Part shown: positions 10,051-21,910 of the stretch, one piece after another | Layout of the letters: each line of letters begins with the position of its first letter | How positions within the stretch are numbered: the first letter of the stretch is position 1 | Source of the DNA: Apoda limacodes | Taxonomy: Eukaryota > Arthropoda > Insecta > Lepidoptera > Limacodidae | Assembly (NCBI GenBank): GCA_946406115.1 | Contig: OX291553.1 | Span: forward strand, 13,397,001 to 13,461,000 | DNA: 64,000 bases | Direction of reading: 5' to 3' | Program-made: the position numbers and the translations under genes | Notes under the pieces: generated by a model | Database searches by the model: none | The model's input: the letters and a program-made list of their open reading frames with translations, nothing else | Told to the model about the DNA's origin: nothing

Positions 10051-11202
10051 GCTGGATCGCTCGAGTTTTAAACAATTTCGAACAAAGCGGCAGGCCATAA
10101 AATTACCGTTACGGTTGTAAACTATAGCTAGACTACTCTTACAATTCTTGCTGTCCTTGTCTACAACTCGTTTGTATGGAGATACATGTTTTTGTTAGTT
10201 TAAAATATATAAATGAATTTTCTCTATATGACAATTACTTTCTACAGATAGCTATTAATTTTACAAACATTATGAAAAAGAATTTATACAAATATCTCAA
10301 AAACTGTGGCTTTAAGAGCCAAAAAATGCAAAGGGCGTCTCGCAAGCGTATTGCTAATATTTTCAAAATTCACGCCCGGCCTAGTAGCTCCACGGCAAAG
10401 TGCGCGGGAGTTTGTTGAACTAAGCAAAGTTTGAGGGCGTAATCTTCAACGTATTGCTTATTATTTAAAAATTCACACTCTTACTTTTCATACAATTACA
10501 CAAATACAAATTTTACACTGATAGATTTTAACTATTTACGTATTATTAAGAATTATTAAGAATTTAACTCAACTCTGCTTGAGTACATATCTTACACTAC
10601 ATGTTATTTACGCCTAAACTATTATTTTACATCGTATATTTTACTTTAGACAATCCTACATATTAAATCCTTACTGACATTACCTATAGTTACTAAGTTT
10701 ACACGAGATATTATTTACGAAATACATGCGCTTCCTTAAGTTATTTCTACGTTATTTCTTATGTATCTTACTATTTATTTAACCTTCTTACTTAAAATGT
10801 ACATAGTTGAGCAAACCTTATGTACTCTATCTCACATTGCAACGACATACTTCTATCCTAGTTGTTGTGACTTTATTTTTCGTCACTTGCAACGTTACAA
10901 CTTAGTATTATTTATTTATCATATAATTCACAAACCTTACAACTTACTAACTTATTATTTTACGTATCGTTTTAGAGCTACCCTATTGTGTCAATACGAC
11001 TTTATTTATCAAAAAATCCTTATTTAAACATGTTTACATTTTAATCCTTATATCCTATCCTATCCTATCCTTATTTATGTGTTTCGTGTGGTCCGTCGCT
11101 AACAACTACCTTAGGTATTTAATTTCAGGACCACATAAAGACTTCATATAGGTACCTCAAAGTAAATGTGTTATTTTAGCTTTGAGCAACTTGGATTGCA
11201 AT

Positions 11203-11785
11203 CAAAAAGGTTGCTGCTTTACAAGTCGCAAGTTCGACCCCATATGGAGTACTGCTGCCATCTCTAGGCGAGTGCATCCGGATACCAGCTTGGTTCTTTT
11301 GACTCGGTTCAACGACGGGCTGTGAGAATTGTCGACGATTCCAAACTCACTTGCGGGTTGGTATCGAGCCCTTAAGTATGAGGAGAGACTTTGCCTCCCT
11401 GTGTGTGTTCTACCGCTTGTACAATGGGTTCTGTTCTGAGGAATTGTTCGAAATGATCCCCACGGCTACTTTCTACCATCGCACCGCTCGAAATCGGCAG
11501 GGAATTCATTCTCACACTTTAGAACCGAAATGGTTGCGTACAGTGTGGTTTCAGGGAAACTTCCTCCCGCAAACGCATGGGTTGTGGAATTAGCTCCCTG
11601 CCATGGTTTACTCTAAGGACTACGGTATGGGGTTCATCAAAAAAAAAGTTATTAGTTTTTTCAAGGGTCGGCAACGCGCGAGTTACCCCTGGTGTTGCAA
11701 GCGTCCATAGGCTACGGTGACCGCTTTTCATCAGGCGGACCGTAAGCTTGTTGGCTTCCGTAGTGGTATAAAAAAAAACTTTAAT
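11203..11785 (+). pseudogene. CR1-like LINE 3' end, copy 1
   Basis: Homologous to the reverse complement of 19490-20050. It begins in the thumb/connection region (equivalent to YKSQVRPHMEYCCHLWAG, frameshifted here), then an open stretch 11351-11593 reads IEPLSMRRDFASLCVFYRLYNG and SEELFEMIPTATFYHRTA, the typical ORF2 C-terminus. The end has the conserved tail ACCGCTTTTCATCAGGCGG and a short A run at about 11770. Multiple frame breaks make it dead. It lies 100 bp beyond the BEL 5' LTR, in tail-to-tail orientation with it. Confidence 0.85.
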
Positions 11786-12823
11786 AAAAAGTATAATCAT
11801 TCTAAACTTTTATAAGTTGGGATTTAAAAGTGGTACTTACTTTTACGAGTAAAGCCTCAAAACTACCAATTAGGCAAATATTACAACTTATAATGTAAAA
11901 TACCTACAACGCTTATTGCAAGGTTATGGCCAGGTTATATGGATTTCAATCCCGTTATGCTTTGAACATTTAAGAGTAAATGCGGAAGCAATCAAATTAA
12001 TAAAACAAAATAAAAACAATAAGTACGTTTAATTTCTACGTAAGAAACTGACATTTTATAATAATAAAATATTTTGTTGTTCAAACTTAAAAAAAAACTA
12101 TTTTAAGTACCTAAAACTTGTTAAAGCCAGACTACCGCACGCTGTCTATATATTTCAAAAGATGAAAGTCTGCCTGCTGTTCTTCTTCTCGCTTTTTGTC
12201 AATACTTGTTGCCATAATAGGATCTTAACTAGTTCTGAAGCAAAAAGCGCGAAACAGTACTCCGGAGAATCATTCAATTTATTTTATAGCTGCAACTAAT
12301 CTTTTTCCATGAAATAGTTATGTTACGGGATCACTAAATCTTGTAACATTGTAACATTAGATACAATATAATACTATGACTGGATAGTCATAGTATTACA
12401 TTATGTTGTACGAAATAGGATTAGTAGACTCTTTAAATAGACGAAAATAAAATTCTAAAATAATATTATAAATTGTGATTCTAAATTCCAATAACAACTT
12501 TAAGCGAAGTATTATATAAAATTATAATTGTAATTGTAATCGTTGTAGGTGCTTACACATAGGTTGTTTTCAAACCCCATTTTTCAATTTTAAAAAATAA
12601 AAAATAAATTTATTTTTTATCTTACATACGACTTGATGCACTGTACTTATTTTTAAGTTGATAGCTCTTTTAACAGCGTTTGAATTAACTGACGAAAACA
12701 TCTGTGACATAGGTACTTGAACAAACTAACTGGTAGAGCGACTATATGGGTTATTTTTTGCCGTACGGGTACAAATCCCTCAAAATATTTACTAAATAAC
12801 TAAAACAAGTTTGTTTGTTAATC
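11786..12823. other. AT-rich spacer without recognised gene
   Basis: No coding signature on either strand. The only structure I see is the perfect palindrome at 12369-12398, listed separately. Confidence 0.7.
12369..12398. repeat. Perfect 13-bp-arm palindrome
   Basis: TAATACTATGACT, a 4-base GGAT loop, then its exact reverse complement. Weaker pairing (ACAATA/TATGTTGT) continues outside. It could be a MITE tip pair or a hairpin; no function is assignable. Confidence 0.8.
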
Positions 12824-13178
12824 TTAAGAGGATACACTTCGCGGCGCCTCGCAGCGGGCTTCATACAAACGAATTTCTCATTTGTTTTTGACATTTATTG
12901 ATCAATCACTGTGAAATTTATTTATCCCAAGCCATATCCTCAATTTTCATCATTAATGTGTCATCATTAAATTCATCATCTATTAAAAGTGGCCGTTTTT
13001 TACAGAAATGCCAACTACAACTCACAGACATTATTTAGGAACTATATAAAACCTTCTAAAACTAGTTTATGACTAGGTGTATATTTGCAACATTTGGATT
13101 TTAGAAAATAGTTTTCTACGAAGATAAAATATAGGATATCTAATGGTGGCGCTAGTCGGCTGCTATATGCCCCTTTAA
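12824..13178. mobile_element. Chimeric TTAA-ended MITE (family A tip + family B body)
   Basis: Starts TTAAGAGGATAC with the family A terminal sequence (GGCGCCTCGCAGCGGGCTTCAT) as at 43344-43708. It switches at about 12941 to family B sequence (AATTTTCATCATTAAT ... AGTGGCCG ... GCCAACTACAACTCACAGA) and ends with the family B tip, GCTATATGCCCCTTTAA. TTAA at both ends resembles the target duplication of piggyBac-type transposons. No transposase is encoded. Confidence 0.75.
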
Positions 13179-13210
13179 GTAGATCATACATTCTTATTTA
13201 TTTATAATTA

Positions 13211-13424
13211 ATATTATAAATGCGAAAATGTTGCCTTTTCACGACTAAGCAGCTGAATCGATCTTGATAAAATTTGGCAATCTGATAGCTTGCAGCTTGA
13301 GGAACGATATATGTTACTTAACAAACGTGTCTGATAATTTACTACAGTAATCAAGAAATTGTCGTAGGAATCACACGTCAAAACCCGAACTAAGCGCTAG
13401 CGAAGATGCGGGCGAAAGCTAGTA
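13211..13424 (-). repeat. Interspersed repeat E, copy 1 (TTTGCCCGC type)
   Basis: Reverse-oriented copy of a family also at 18505-18835, 27596-27830 and 38271-38535. Shared signposts are a GCTAG...TTCGCCCGC start, an 'AATCGATCTTGATAAAATTT'-like middle and an end at TTTCGCATTTATAATATT. Non-coding; probably a non-autonomous element or LINE tail. Confidence 0.7.
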
Positions 13425-15110
13425 TTTTTATATTTCTATTTCAAATATCTTTGTTTTTTGTATGTTTGAAATATTTTCTTTAAAGACTCTAAACTGTAGG
13501 GAGTCATAAACGGAGAAAGATTATTTCTATGTATATATTTATAATGTATTTCGTATTCTATGAAGATTTGTGTATTGTAAGATTGATGTACTAGGACTTT
13601 ATAATTTACTAGTTTTTGTTTGTCTAATATTATTCAGAGTTTTTTTCAGATATTTTTAAAATAACAGATTTCAGACGATCAAAATAATACCACATAGTAA
13701 GAGTACCTACCTATCTAAATAGGGTTTAGATACTGCTAAGTGCTAGCAGAGTGCTAGACGTTGTTTAGATGGAATAATGTTAATTCTTTTCACGATAACC
13801 TTCTGCTCAGGTTCAAACATTTAATCTTAAGAAAAATCTATATTCTTCAAATAGCTGCTTCCAGTAGCTGTAAAATTGTAAGAAAGTTTTTGCGGTTAAA
13901 AAAATATTAAATAACTAATACATAATTGTTTAAAATTGGTAACACTAGAATGATTGCCCGGTAAAAACTTGCTAACACAATTTAATGCCTGCCCCAAAAG
14001 ATGAAAATTCCTTTCTAATGAAAATAAAAATAGGTAATCGTAATAATTGCACCCATAGCAGGCCCTAGACAAGTGACCAGAAATAATGACGGTATCAACA
14101 GCAAAACATTTATTTTCAATCCGGGGCGCGAATTCAGGACCGTTGCTGCTAGAAGTTCATTCTTTTTTTGAATCAATAACAGAATTTTTGTATATCTTAA
14201 CGGTTTTAATCGCCTAAAGGGCTAACCAGGCTAACCAGTGGCTGGACACTCACCCCATGCGACGTGGTGAACTTTTTACTATTACTTAGTAGTAAATCTA
14301 AGTTTTTATTTTGTATGTAAGAATTATATAATCATGTTTATTTTTTTTATCTAGGTACTTATGTTTTCTTTTATTTGTTTTGAATTAATTATAAGCGTTT
14401 TATTACTTATATTTTCCCAATTCCAAGCGTGTGTGCACTGTGCAGCGACTTAAATATCTGTACTACTGATAGTTGACTGTTAGAGAATGCCTCATGGCAT
14501 TAATTCCGCCATGTATACTTTTAATGTATGCAAAAGATTAACTAAATGAATAAATTATAAGCATTTTGATTGTGTCACATACACTTTATTAAATTTTATT
14601 ATAGTTATCTACAAAGTTGACTGTTTCATCTGCTGTGAGTTAGCGGTAACTCTAAATCTTTCCTTAATGAATGAACTTTGTTTGAAAATGTTCACATTGT
14701 GCCAAACGTTAATCAAGTTCTTGCTACTAGCTCTTCTAGCTCTCTGATACTGTACTGCAAGTACGATTTATACCAAAGAAGATATGGTCGCATATCGTAG
14801 CATGTTTGAGAGAAGACAATTATGTTAATTTTATGAGATTATAAAGCGGAGGGCAAACTCGATTATAATAAAGTATGAGCTGTGTTATGATGAGGCAATT
14901 AACGCAAGCCACAGATGAGACACCGATCTCATTTATGTGCGTTGCGAGACAATGTACACTCATTTGCAAAACTGCATACAGAGTTCCAAAGCAAAATAGA
15001 ATGGCAAGGCGTAGTCACTCACACACTTAAAGAAATAAAGTATATGTCTTGTAGGACCTGAGTAATATCAGTTTCATTTAATATTAAATATAATAATTTC
15101 ACAACAAAAG
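13425..15110. other. Gene-free AT-rich stretch with a SINE-body fragment
   Basis: Most is unremarkable AT-rich DNA. The part at about 13480-13625 (AAGACTCTAAACTG, GAAAGATTATTTCTA, GATGTACTAGGACTTTATAA) matches 37825-37985 and is a body fragment of a SINE-like repeat lacking its tRNA-like head. Confidence 0.65.
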
Positions 15111-15111
15111 T

Positions 15112-15205
15112 TATCGTATCCGTAGCCTAGTGGAAAGACGTATCAGATCTTAATACGTGTTTTGAGAGCAATGGAGGTTGTGGATTCGAATCTCACCTTA
15201 TGCCT
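15112..15205 (+). repeat. tRNA-related SINE head
   Basis: A box-A-like TAGCCTAGTGGAAAG (about 15124) lies about 55 bases upstream of a box-B-like GGATTCGAATC (about 15182), followed by a T-rich tail. The spacing fits an RNA polymerase III internal promoter. The cloverleaf is incomplete (T stem mispaired), so I call it a SINE remnant and not a tRNA gene. Confidence 0.6.
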
Positions 15206-15344
15206 TTCTTTTTGTTTTTGTTACATTTTACGAATTATGAGTATTGTGTTCTGAATATTGTAACAGCTTAGACCAATTTCCTAATAGCTATTAAGTTAGA
15301 TGCGGATGCTACGTATTGTATGTATACGTATGTATACGTACGTA

Positions 15345-15645
15345 TACAAATTTTTGCCACTTGCTGATCAAACACAACAATTTTGAAGACATGTTCTAGT
15401 AATAAATATCTAGGTCTGCAGTGTGCCAGTTTACTATCAAATTTTATAGGTCAAAAGTTATACAGGATTCTAGTTTTTCATACAACTGGTTTTAAAAAAG
15501 ATTTCTAATTAATAAAATGATATACAAGATTTTGGAAAAACCACAGACCTAGGTATTCGGCTTGGGATTATGACTAACAAATTTCACATGAGAAATTAGT
15601 TTGTATGAAGCCCGCTGCGAGGCGCCGCGAAGTGTATCCTCTTAA
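15345..15645 (-). mobile_element. TTAA-ended MITE family A, copy 2 (one end)
   Basis: Reverse-oriented relative of 43344-43708. It runs from the GCCACTTGCTGATCAAACAC segment to the tip GAAGTGTATCCTCTTAA. The opposite tip is missing; a TATGTATACGTA simple repeat lies just outside. Confidence 0.72.
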
Positions 15646-15795
15646 GGGCCCTCTTACATCCCACTAGCGCCGCCATTAGATATCCACAATTTTCATCATT
15701 AATTTATCATCTATTAAAAGTGGCCGATTTTTGCAGAAATGCCAACTACAACTCACAGATATTATTTAGGAACTATATAAAACCTTCTAAAAAGA
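15642..15795 (+). mobile_element. TTAA-ended MITE family B, 5' half
   Basis: Shares the TTAA at 15642-15645 with the adjoining family A copy. The tip CACTAGCGCCGCCATTAGATATC is followed by the same body as 12942-13040 and breaks off after CCTTCTAAAAA. It lies head-to-head with family A. Confidence 0.7.
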
Positions 15796-16561
15796 TTTTT
15801 TATTTGATTGCATGTGTTTGTTAATTCTTAAAAACAAAACAAAAAGTTCTCATACCAACTGGTCCTTTTCAGAGAGAACTAGATGTCAAAACATAAAAAA
15901 AAGTTATTCCTAACAAAAATACTCAAAACGGAAATAGCGTGATTTGCACCATAGGCTCGCCGGTTACCTACACTACCACTACACCACCAAGCAGATAACA
16001 TTTAATGCGAAATAAACAATACGTAGGTAGAACAACACTGCAGTTTACACCTAATTCATTTGTTAGGTTAAGAAACCAAAAGATAGAAAAACGTTTAAAT
16101 AAACTGGTTAGTATAAAGAAAACTTAACCTAATTTTGTCGATTTAAGGTTAATATTATTGACAGTTCGGATAATGTTAATGTGTGAGTGCGAGATTCACA
16201 GAATGGGTTCACGCAATTTTAACCTTTACACTATGTATGGACTATTGCAAATGACCGTACGTTGCAGATTTCGGCACCTGAAGTTTACCTGCAGGGCAGG
16301 CAATAAACCTGCATGTAAATAAAAGATTGTTAACTAAGGGATGAATGGCTCTCATTTCTGACAGACAGAAATGGTTTACTTTTCGGCCCTAGGGCCGACA
16401 TTTCATACTTCCCCCCCGTTTTTTAGATAATATATGGTCTACTTTCAGAGTATGAGAGATAAAAAATACATTTCCAACATAGTCTACCAAGAAATTATTA
16501 TTTACGGGACAGAATATAAGTGATTATTTGGTAGCGTTATATTTAAATATTCCAGTTAATT
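15796..16561. other. Gene-free stretch
   Basis: AT-rich, no coding signal. It holds the 14-base perfect palindrome CGGCCCTAGGGCCG at 16384-16397, next to a C run, and nothing else I can name. Confidence 0.65.
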
Positions 16562-16841
16562 TTAAGAGGTATATAGTAGCTAACTAGCTAACCTTTATTC
16601 GATATTTCCAATTTTCTATTCGAAGAAAGCAAATTACAAAAATCTAACGTAACAGTTTGTAGAATATCTGTGATTTTTAGTAGGCGTTTCTGCTAAATAC
16701 GGCCACTTTTAGCAAAAATGCCTACTAAAACTCACAGATATACTCTAAAAATAGCTTATGACTAGTTTTATATTTTCAACATTTGAATTCTCGAAATTAG
16801 CTTTCGTCGAAGAGAAAATTAGAAATAGCTACACCCCTTAA
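16562..16841. mobile_element. TTAA-ended MITE family B, copy with both ends
   Basis: TTAAGAGGTATATAGTAGC at the left and AGCTACACCCCTTAA at the right are inverted termini. Internal arms TTCTATTCGAAGAAAGC and GCTTTCGTCGAAGAG continue the inverted symmetry. Length 280 bp, no ORF. The body shares CGGCCACTTTTAG and ACTCACAGATAT with 12942-13178. Confidence 0.75.
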
Positions 16842-17814
16842 AGTTTATTAGAAGACATCTGATTCAATATTTAGTTGTAAGTATATTTATTATAGTAAGT
16901 AAGTATGTTTGTTAAAATATAATAATGCTGCTGTTTTTTTACTATAATAATGCTGTTGTTTATTACAAGGATCTAATAACTAATCTTGTGACGGAAGGTC
17001 ATTTATTTAGATCGCCAAAAATAGACGGCAAACACTACCAACAAGGAACTAGCTGCTAAAAAGTATTATCTGGCAAAGAATTATGTGCCTTCAATCGTTA
17101 TAGCGTTAACCACTTGTGAAATTCAGACAGACAGATGGATGATGTAGGTTTATTAATAGTGCTATTACCTTTACTGTGGTAATAGGATTTTGTTGACACC
17201 TGACCGCTATTGAGCATAAAAATAAGTTTAAAATAACGTTGGAATAATTCCGGAAGCTTTTTCAGTAAAAAATACTCGAGTATTGAATAACATTTTCAAA
17301 TTTCATTTGATTGAGACAGGGGCGCCAAAGACATAAATGTGTTCACAAAAGCGCACATTCTTGAAAACCGGCGCTTCGGAATTCGCAAAACATGGGTAGA
17401 ATCCCGTGAATTTTTAAGAGATTTTATACAAATTGACCAGCGTATTTAGTTAATATACGGATATGAATTAGGTAAGGTAGGTAACGTCAAAAATGTAAAT
17501 GTTAATAAGATTGTTAGTTATATTTTCAATTTTGCCCCAGTTCACAAAAATAGATATATGTGTTTCGCGCGTGTCTCTGTATGATATAACTTTTATTTAT
17601 GATTTCTTATTAGATTCTTTTTAAAAAAGTAAAATGGATTCTAAGTAAATGTGCTACCGTTGCATGTGTCTCTTGTTAAAGCATCGTTTTTATTACGCCA
17701 ATTTGTTTTATTATATGTAAAACAATTTTATTAACAATATCAAAATCAATTTCAAATTTTAAAAAAAAACGAGAAACAAAAACTTCAAAAAGCTGAGTAG
17801 AGGATTATTCCGGT
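16842..17814. other. Gene-free AT-rich stretch
   Basis: No repeat family or coding region recognised, apart from a 20-base local duplication (ATAATAATGCTGCTG / ATAATAATGCTGTTG, about 16919-16960). Confidence 0.6.
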
Positions 17815-18125
17815 AATATGGAATGCGGTCACGAGTGGCATACAACTTGTTACACACTTGAAGTACAGTAAACACTTATATTAGTGTTAAAATTGTTGTA
17901 AACATATATATACAATGGATACTTATAGTTTTAATATGTATGTTTTTAACAAACACGTTGGATTTATTTTTCTAAAAATAAGAACTTAGTTTTAAGGTTC
18001 TCTATTTGCTAAAAAATTAAAAAAAAATTGTAAAATAAAAGGCACAAGTAAGTAAAAGTATTAAGATGCTGAAAACGGTGCAGAAAAAGCTGCTTCATGA
18101 GCAAGTATGTTAAAAATGTATTTAC
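17815..18125 (+). repeat. Interspersed repeat C, copy 1
   Basis: Shares CACACTTGAAGTACAGTAAA, ACTTATATTAGTGTTAAAA, AAACACGTTGGATTTATT and TATTAAGATGCTGAAAACGG with 34280-34570 and 35185-35610. Non-coding; class unknown. Confidence 0.7.
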
Positions 18126-18504
18126 TCCTATTCTTACGGGATTAGGTTGTTCTAGTTTTTATTACCGTTACTTATTTTTCCTTGGTATTTATTTCTGGAA
18201 AGGCTGTTACTATAGAAAAATCAATCCAGAATTTTAATTGGTTGATTTTCTAAAGGAATTTTCTCTCTGTCGGCTGTAACAAATTTTTGATTGATTTGAC
18301 GTTATTCCGTTTGTGAACTCTGAACGATTGTGATAAGCTCTTCCAATTAAATTTCGCCTCTCCGCAATGAATGAAACTTATTAACGGCAGTCACTGGTTC
18401 TATCTAATATTATTAAAAGTTAAATGTAAAATGTAAAAGGTCGGTACCTAAGAATTATTTTATCGTTTTTTGTTATTTAGATACTGAGATTATATTAAAT
18501 TAAC
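18126..18504. other. Gene-free stretch
   Basis: AT-rich. An imperfect inverted pair (TAGAAAAATCAATCCAGAATT / AATTGGTTGATTTTCTAAAG) at about 18212-18256 is the only structure seen. Confidence 0.5.
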
Positions 18505-18835
18505 TTTTGCTAGCGGCTTCGCCCGCCCATTTCTAGTGATCAGCGAAGGATTCTTATGGTAACTCCTTGATCATAGAAAAGAAGTATGTTATTGCAAGCT
18601 ATCGTTGCAGCTATGGGTCATTCAAGTAGGATTCGGTTAAAGTTACTCCCGAAGGAACTTTTGAATTTTCGGGGATTAAAAGCCTAAGCTCAATTGGATG
18701 CCCCGTTGTGGCGGGACTATGTTACAGTTATTCCCTTGGGAACTATCAAATTTCTATCTCTGTGCAACATTTTATCCAGATCCGTTCAGCCGTTCATACA
18801 CAAACATCCATCCAAAATGTAAATTATGCGCGGAA
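18505..18835 (+). repeat. Interspersed repeat E, copy 2
   Basis: Begins TTTTGCTAGCGGCTTCGCCCGCC and runs through 'TATCTCTGTGCAACATTTTA' and 'CCAGATCCGTTCAGCCGTT'. It is followed 50 bases later by a jockey fragment. Confidence 0.65.
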
Positions 18836-18884
18836 AGCCGAACTAAGCAGTACCTACGTAGCACATTTCTTACATCACGTTATT

Positions 18885-19277
18885 GTGTCCTTTTCACCAC
18901 TCGCCACCCTTCGCGACCATCTTCCCTCTCACTCTTCGGCCGTGCCATTACTAGGCAAAAGAATGCTAAATATCTTGGTGTGACCCTGGATAGGCTCTGA
19001 ACTTCCGCGATCACACCAAATAGTTAGAGACCAAGCCGCTTTTGTCCTCGGTCGTCTATATCCCATGATAAGCAAGTCCAGTAAGATGTCGCTTAGAAAT
19101 TAACTGACTTTTTACACCACTTCTACCTTCAGCCTGCACGCTGACCTCATATACGAGGTATCAAAGAGTGCCGGGCGCTTCTTGCCCCCACTCACTCGCA
19201 ATCGCGTAACGGGGAACTCCCCTCCGGGCGCTGACTCACCTTCAGGGTCTCGCTCCAAAAGCCCGGTGGAGCAGTAA
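18885..19277 (+). pseudogene. Jockey RT remnant, heavily decayed
   Basis: Plus-strand translation gives RPSSLSLFGRAI and AKYLGVTLDRL, then AAFVLGRLYP in another frame. It then jumps to the C-terminal RFLPPLTRNRVTGNSPPG. These match, in order, segments of the RT at 8685-9833, with internal deletions and frame shifts. It ends near TGGCTGCATCAGCC, the 3' UTR equivalent of 8600-8620. Confidence 0.8.
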
Positions 19278-19465
19278 TGGCTGCATCAGCCAAACTGTAG
19301 TAGTCATCAAAATAATGAACAATTTGTTGCAATAAAATAAAAACGTTGCTACTATTGCCGTCGTTTTGTAATCACGTCTGTCGAATAAAAAACCTATTTT
19401 ACAAATTAATTCGTAGTATTGTTATTTAAGTAAATAAATGAAATAAAAGCATAAGTAAAAAAACA

Positions 19466-20475
19466 TTTTTTTTTTTTTTTTTTTTTTTTTTATACCACTA
19501 AGGTGGCAAACAAGCTTACGGCCCGCCTGATGGTAAGCGGTCACCGTAGCCTATGGACGCTTGCAACACCAGGGGTATCACTTGCGCGTTGCCGACTCTT
19601 CAGAAATCCAATAACTTCTTTCTTGAAGAACTCCATACTGTAGTCCTTGCAGAAAACCTTGGCAGGGAGCTCATTCCACAACTTCTTCGCGGGAGGAAGT
19701 TTCTCTGAAACCGCACTGTACGCGACCATTTAGGTTCTAAAGTGTGAGAATGAATTCCCTGCCGATGGCAAGCGGTGCGATGGTAGAAAGTAGCCGTGGG
19801 CATCATTTCGAACAATTCCTCTGAACACAACCCATTGTACAAGCGGTAGAACACACACAGTGAGGCAAAGTCTCTCCTCAGACTTAAGGGCTCGATACCG
19901 CAAGTGAGTTTGGAATCGTCGACAATTCTCACAGCCCGTCGTTGAACCGAGTCAAAAGGGCCAAGCTGGTATCCGGGTGCACCTGCCCAGAGATGGCAGC
20001 AGTACTCCATATGGGGCCGAACCTGCGACTTGTAAAGTAACAACCTTTGCCCCGACGTGAAGTACTGCTTCGCTCTGTTGAGTGCACCAAGTTTTTTGGA
20101 CGCCAGCTTCACCTTATCTTGTAAATGATCTCGGAACTGAACATCGCTGGAGATGTCGACACCAAGGATCCCAATGCTCTTGGAGATGGAGAGGGGAGTG
20201 TTCTGGAATTGTGGGATTACAGTGAATGGAGTTTTCTTAGCGGTGAACGCGCACACTTGTGTCTTTGTAGGGTTGAATCGGACCAAGTTTACCCGTCCCC
20301 AATCAGAGACCTGGGACAGTGTGGTCTCGATTTGAGACACAAGTTCTCCGCGGTTTTCCTCCACAACGGAACGAGGGATGTTTGCACGACCCGTGTAAAA
20401 AGCGTCTCCAGTACTGTCATCTGCATAGCAATGTATATTGTTGATGTCCAACATGTCATTTTCCAATTTTATATT
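19466..20475 (-). pseudogene. CR1-like LINE, copy 2: RT C-terminal half and 3' tail
   Basis: Minus-strand frame from about 20440. IHCYADDSTGDAF (catalytic YADD) is followed by ETTLSQVSDWGRVNLVRFNP, LGVDISSDVQFRDHL, YKSQVRPHMEYCCHLWAG and RRDFASLCVFYRLYNG. A frameshift at about 19700-19730 moves the end (LWNELPAKVF, then FKKEVIGFLKSRQR) into another frame, stopping at 19541. The tail has GGTGACCGCTTACCATCAGG, TTGCCACC and poly(A) (poly(T) on plus, 19466-19492). It is 5'-truncated at about 20475, so fingers and endonuclease are absent. It is the longest of three related copies (11203, here, 33472). Confidence 0.88.
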
Positions 20476-21086
20476 TAAAAAATGTAAGACACAAATTAAA
20501 TTACTTGACACTAAGAATACAAGAAACCTTAAAAATTTCTTTTCAAACTTTATTTAATGAAATAAACTTGAATCACTTTATCAAAGAGTTTTCAACAAAT
20601 AACTTTAGCTTTGAGGTTTCAACCTTTTCACAATAAAATTTAACAATATTCTCAGTCTTAAGACAACTCAAGTACAAGTACAGAATATCATTGGTTTTTA
20701 CTCTTTATTATGATTTAGGTATTCAGGTTGGTTGTGGCCCCGGGGTTTCAACTTTACCTTGTGTTCTGAGTGACGGAGCTTTGATTCCGGTGTGTACCAA
20801 TAAGTCTTTTTTTTTATTTCCCAGGTTCATTAATTATTCACACCTCTAGCTTTTTCAGGTTTTCAGTTAAGGTGACAAAACAAATTTATGTGAAGACTAT
20901 ACAATCCACACTGAGCCCGCATGCGGCCTAAGGTGAGGGTAAGCCGTGCCCTAACTGTGGGGACTTTGGGAACTTACATAAGTTGCCAACAAAGCTACCT
21001 CGTAAGCCTTCAACCTACAATTGTCTTACGCAGTAAGAGTTGAAAATACAAACTGAAACTTACTGTGCAGAAAGGTAGAAAAAAAC
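20476..21086. other. Gene-free stretch
   Basis: AT-rich with no recognised repeat or ORF of interest. Confidence 0.6.
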
Positions 21087-21910
21087 CAGCCAAGTGCTTG
21101 TTTGGCCACGCGCACTGTAGAGTGCCGTAGTCGCCCGTCACAAGTTAACGAGTATTACTCGTTAGTCGACTAACTTATAAAATATAGGTAGGTACATTTT
21201 ATAAGTTGGTCCACTATTATTCGTTAACTTGTAAAGCCTTTATAGTTGTAATAGTTTGTTTTTCTTTTAACTTTGTTATATATATAACTGCTATTAATTA
21301 GGGTTGCGTACTTTAAAAGGAACTCTTATCCCACTTTGTTGTCCGTTTGTCTGTCATTCTGTTTGTCAGTCAAGATCCTATTTCGCAGGACCTCGTGAAG
21401 GTTTCAAGTAAAAATTTGTCAATTGAAGCTTTAAAGCAAAATTCAAGATTATTGAAAACGCAATAAAAATGAGACCAATTTTGTCGCATATTCTGGCATT
21501 TACAAATAAATCAGAACCTATTGAGTACTTCTCGTTGATCTAGAATCATGAAATTTGGTATGAAGCAAAATGTTCCATCACAAATATAGAAAAAAAAACC
21601 CAAAAACTGATAATTAAGGCATAATCGCCACATGTTATCTCATGATAGAAAAAGTTTGTACGGAACTAGGCAGTTTTTTTACATATCTAAAAACAAACAT
21701 TTAGCGAGCACTTTACGTGTAGGTGACCACCATTCAAGAAAATGTTTTTGAAGATTTGATTTTACTACTTTGTCGGCCTGATTAATATGAAAATGTAATG
21801 CCAAATTACAACTTTGTAGCATTAATAATCTCTGAGCCGCGGACAGACGGACAGACAGACACACGTAACGAAACTGTAAAGGTGCCTTGTTGACTACGGA
21901 AACCTATAAA
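21087..21910 (+). repeat. Interspersed repeat D, copy 1 (CCAAGTGCGAGTCGG type)
   Basis: Starts CCAGCCAAGTGCTTG, contains GTCGCCCGTCACAAGTTAACG and AGGGTTGCGTAC, and ends in GACAGACGGACAGACAGAC. The same order of landmarks occurs at 32387-32930. Shorter relatives are at 36455-36895 (inverted) and 41851-42270. Non-coding, widespread type in moths and butterflies; mechanism not evident. Confidence 0.7.

Larger units (their letters stand above)
1365..11104 (-). mobile_element. BEL/Pao LTR retrotransposon with nested jockey insertions
   Basis: Minus-strand element. The 5' LTR begins at 11104 with TGTTAGCG and, after removing a nested jockey copy, ends at 8067 with CGTAACA, so the LTR termini are inverted TGTTA/TAACA and the full LTR is about 1,520 bp. 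The internal region 8066-2430 holds a primer-binding-site candidate, one gag-pro-pol frame and a polypurine tract. The 3' LTR starts at 2429 and is interrupted at 1365 by another jockey copy, so its end lies outside the window. The two LTRs match over 1,064 aligned bases with no indel and about four substitutions seen (near 1802, 2068, 2151 and 2228), indicating recent insertion. The flanking target-site duplication cannot be tested because the left end is missing. Confidence 0.9.
8067..11104 (-). repeat. 5' LTR of the BEL/Pao element, split by a jockey insertion
   Basis: Two LTR pieces, 11104-10041 and 8532-8067, are separated by the jockey copy 8533-10040. The 10 bases GGTCATCGTC (minus strand) occur at both edges of the insertion, so the uninterrupted LTR is about 1,520 bp. 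The right piece is near-identical to 1366-2429. The left piece is seen only here because the matching part of the 3' LTR is outside the window. The 5' flank is unrelated AT-rich DNA beginning ACTACC at 11105. Confidence 0.88.
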
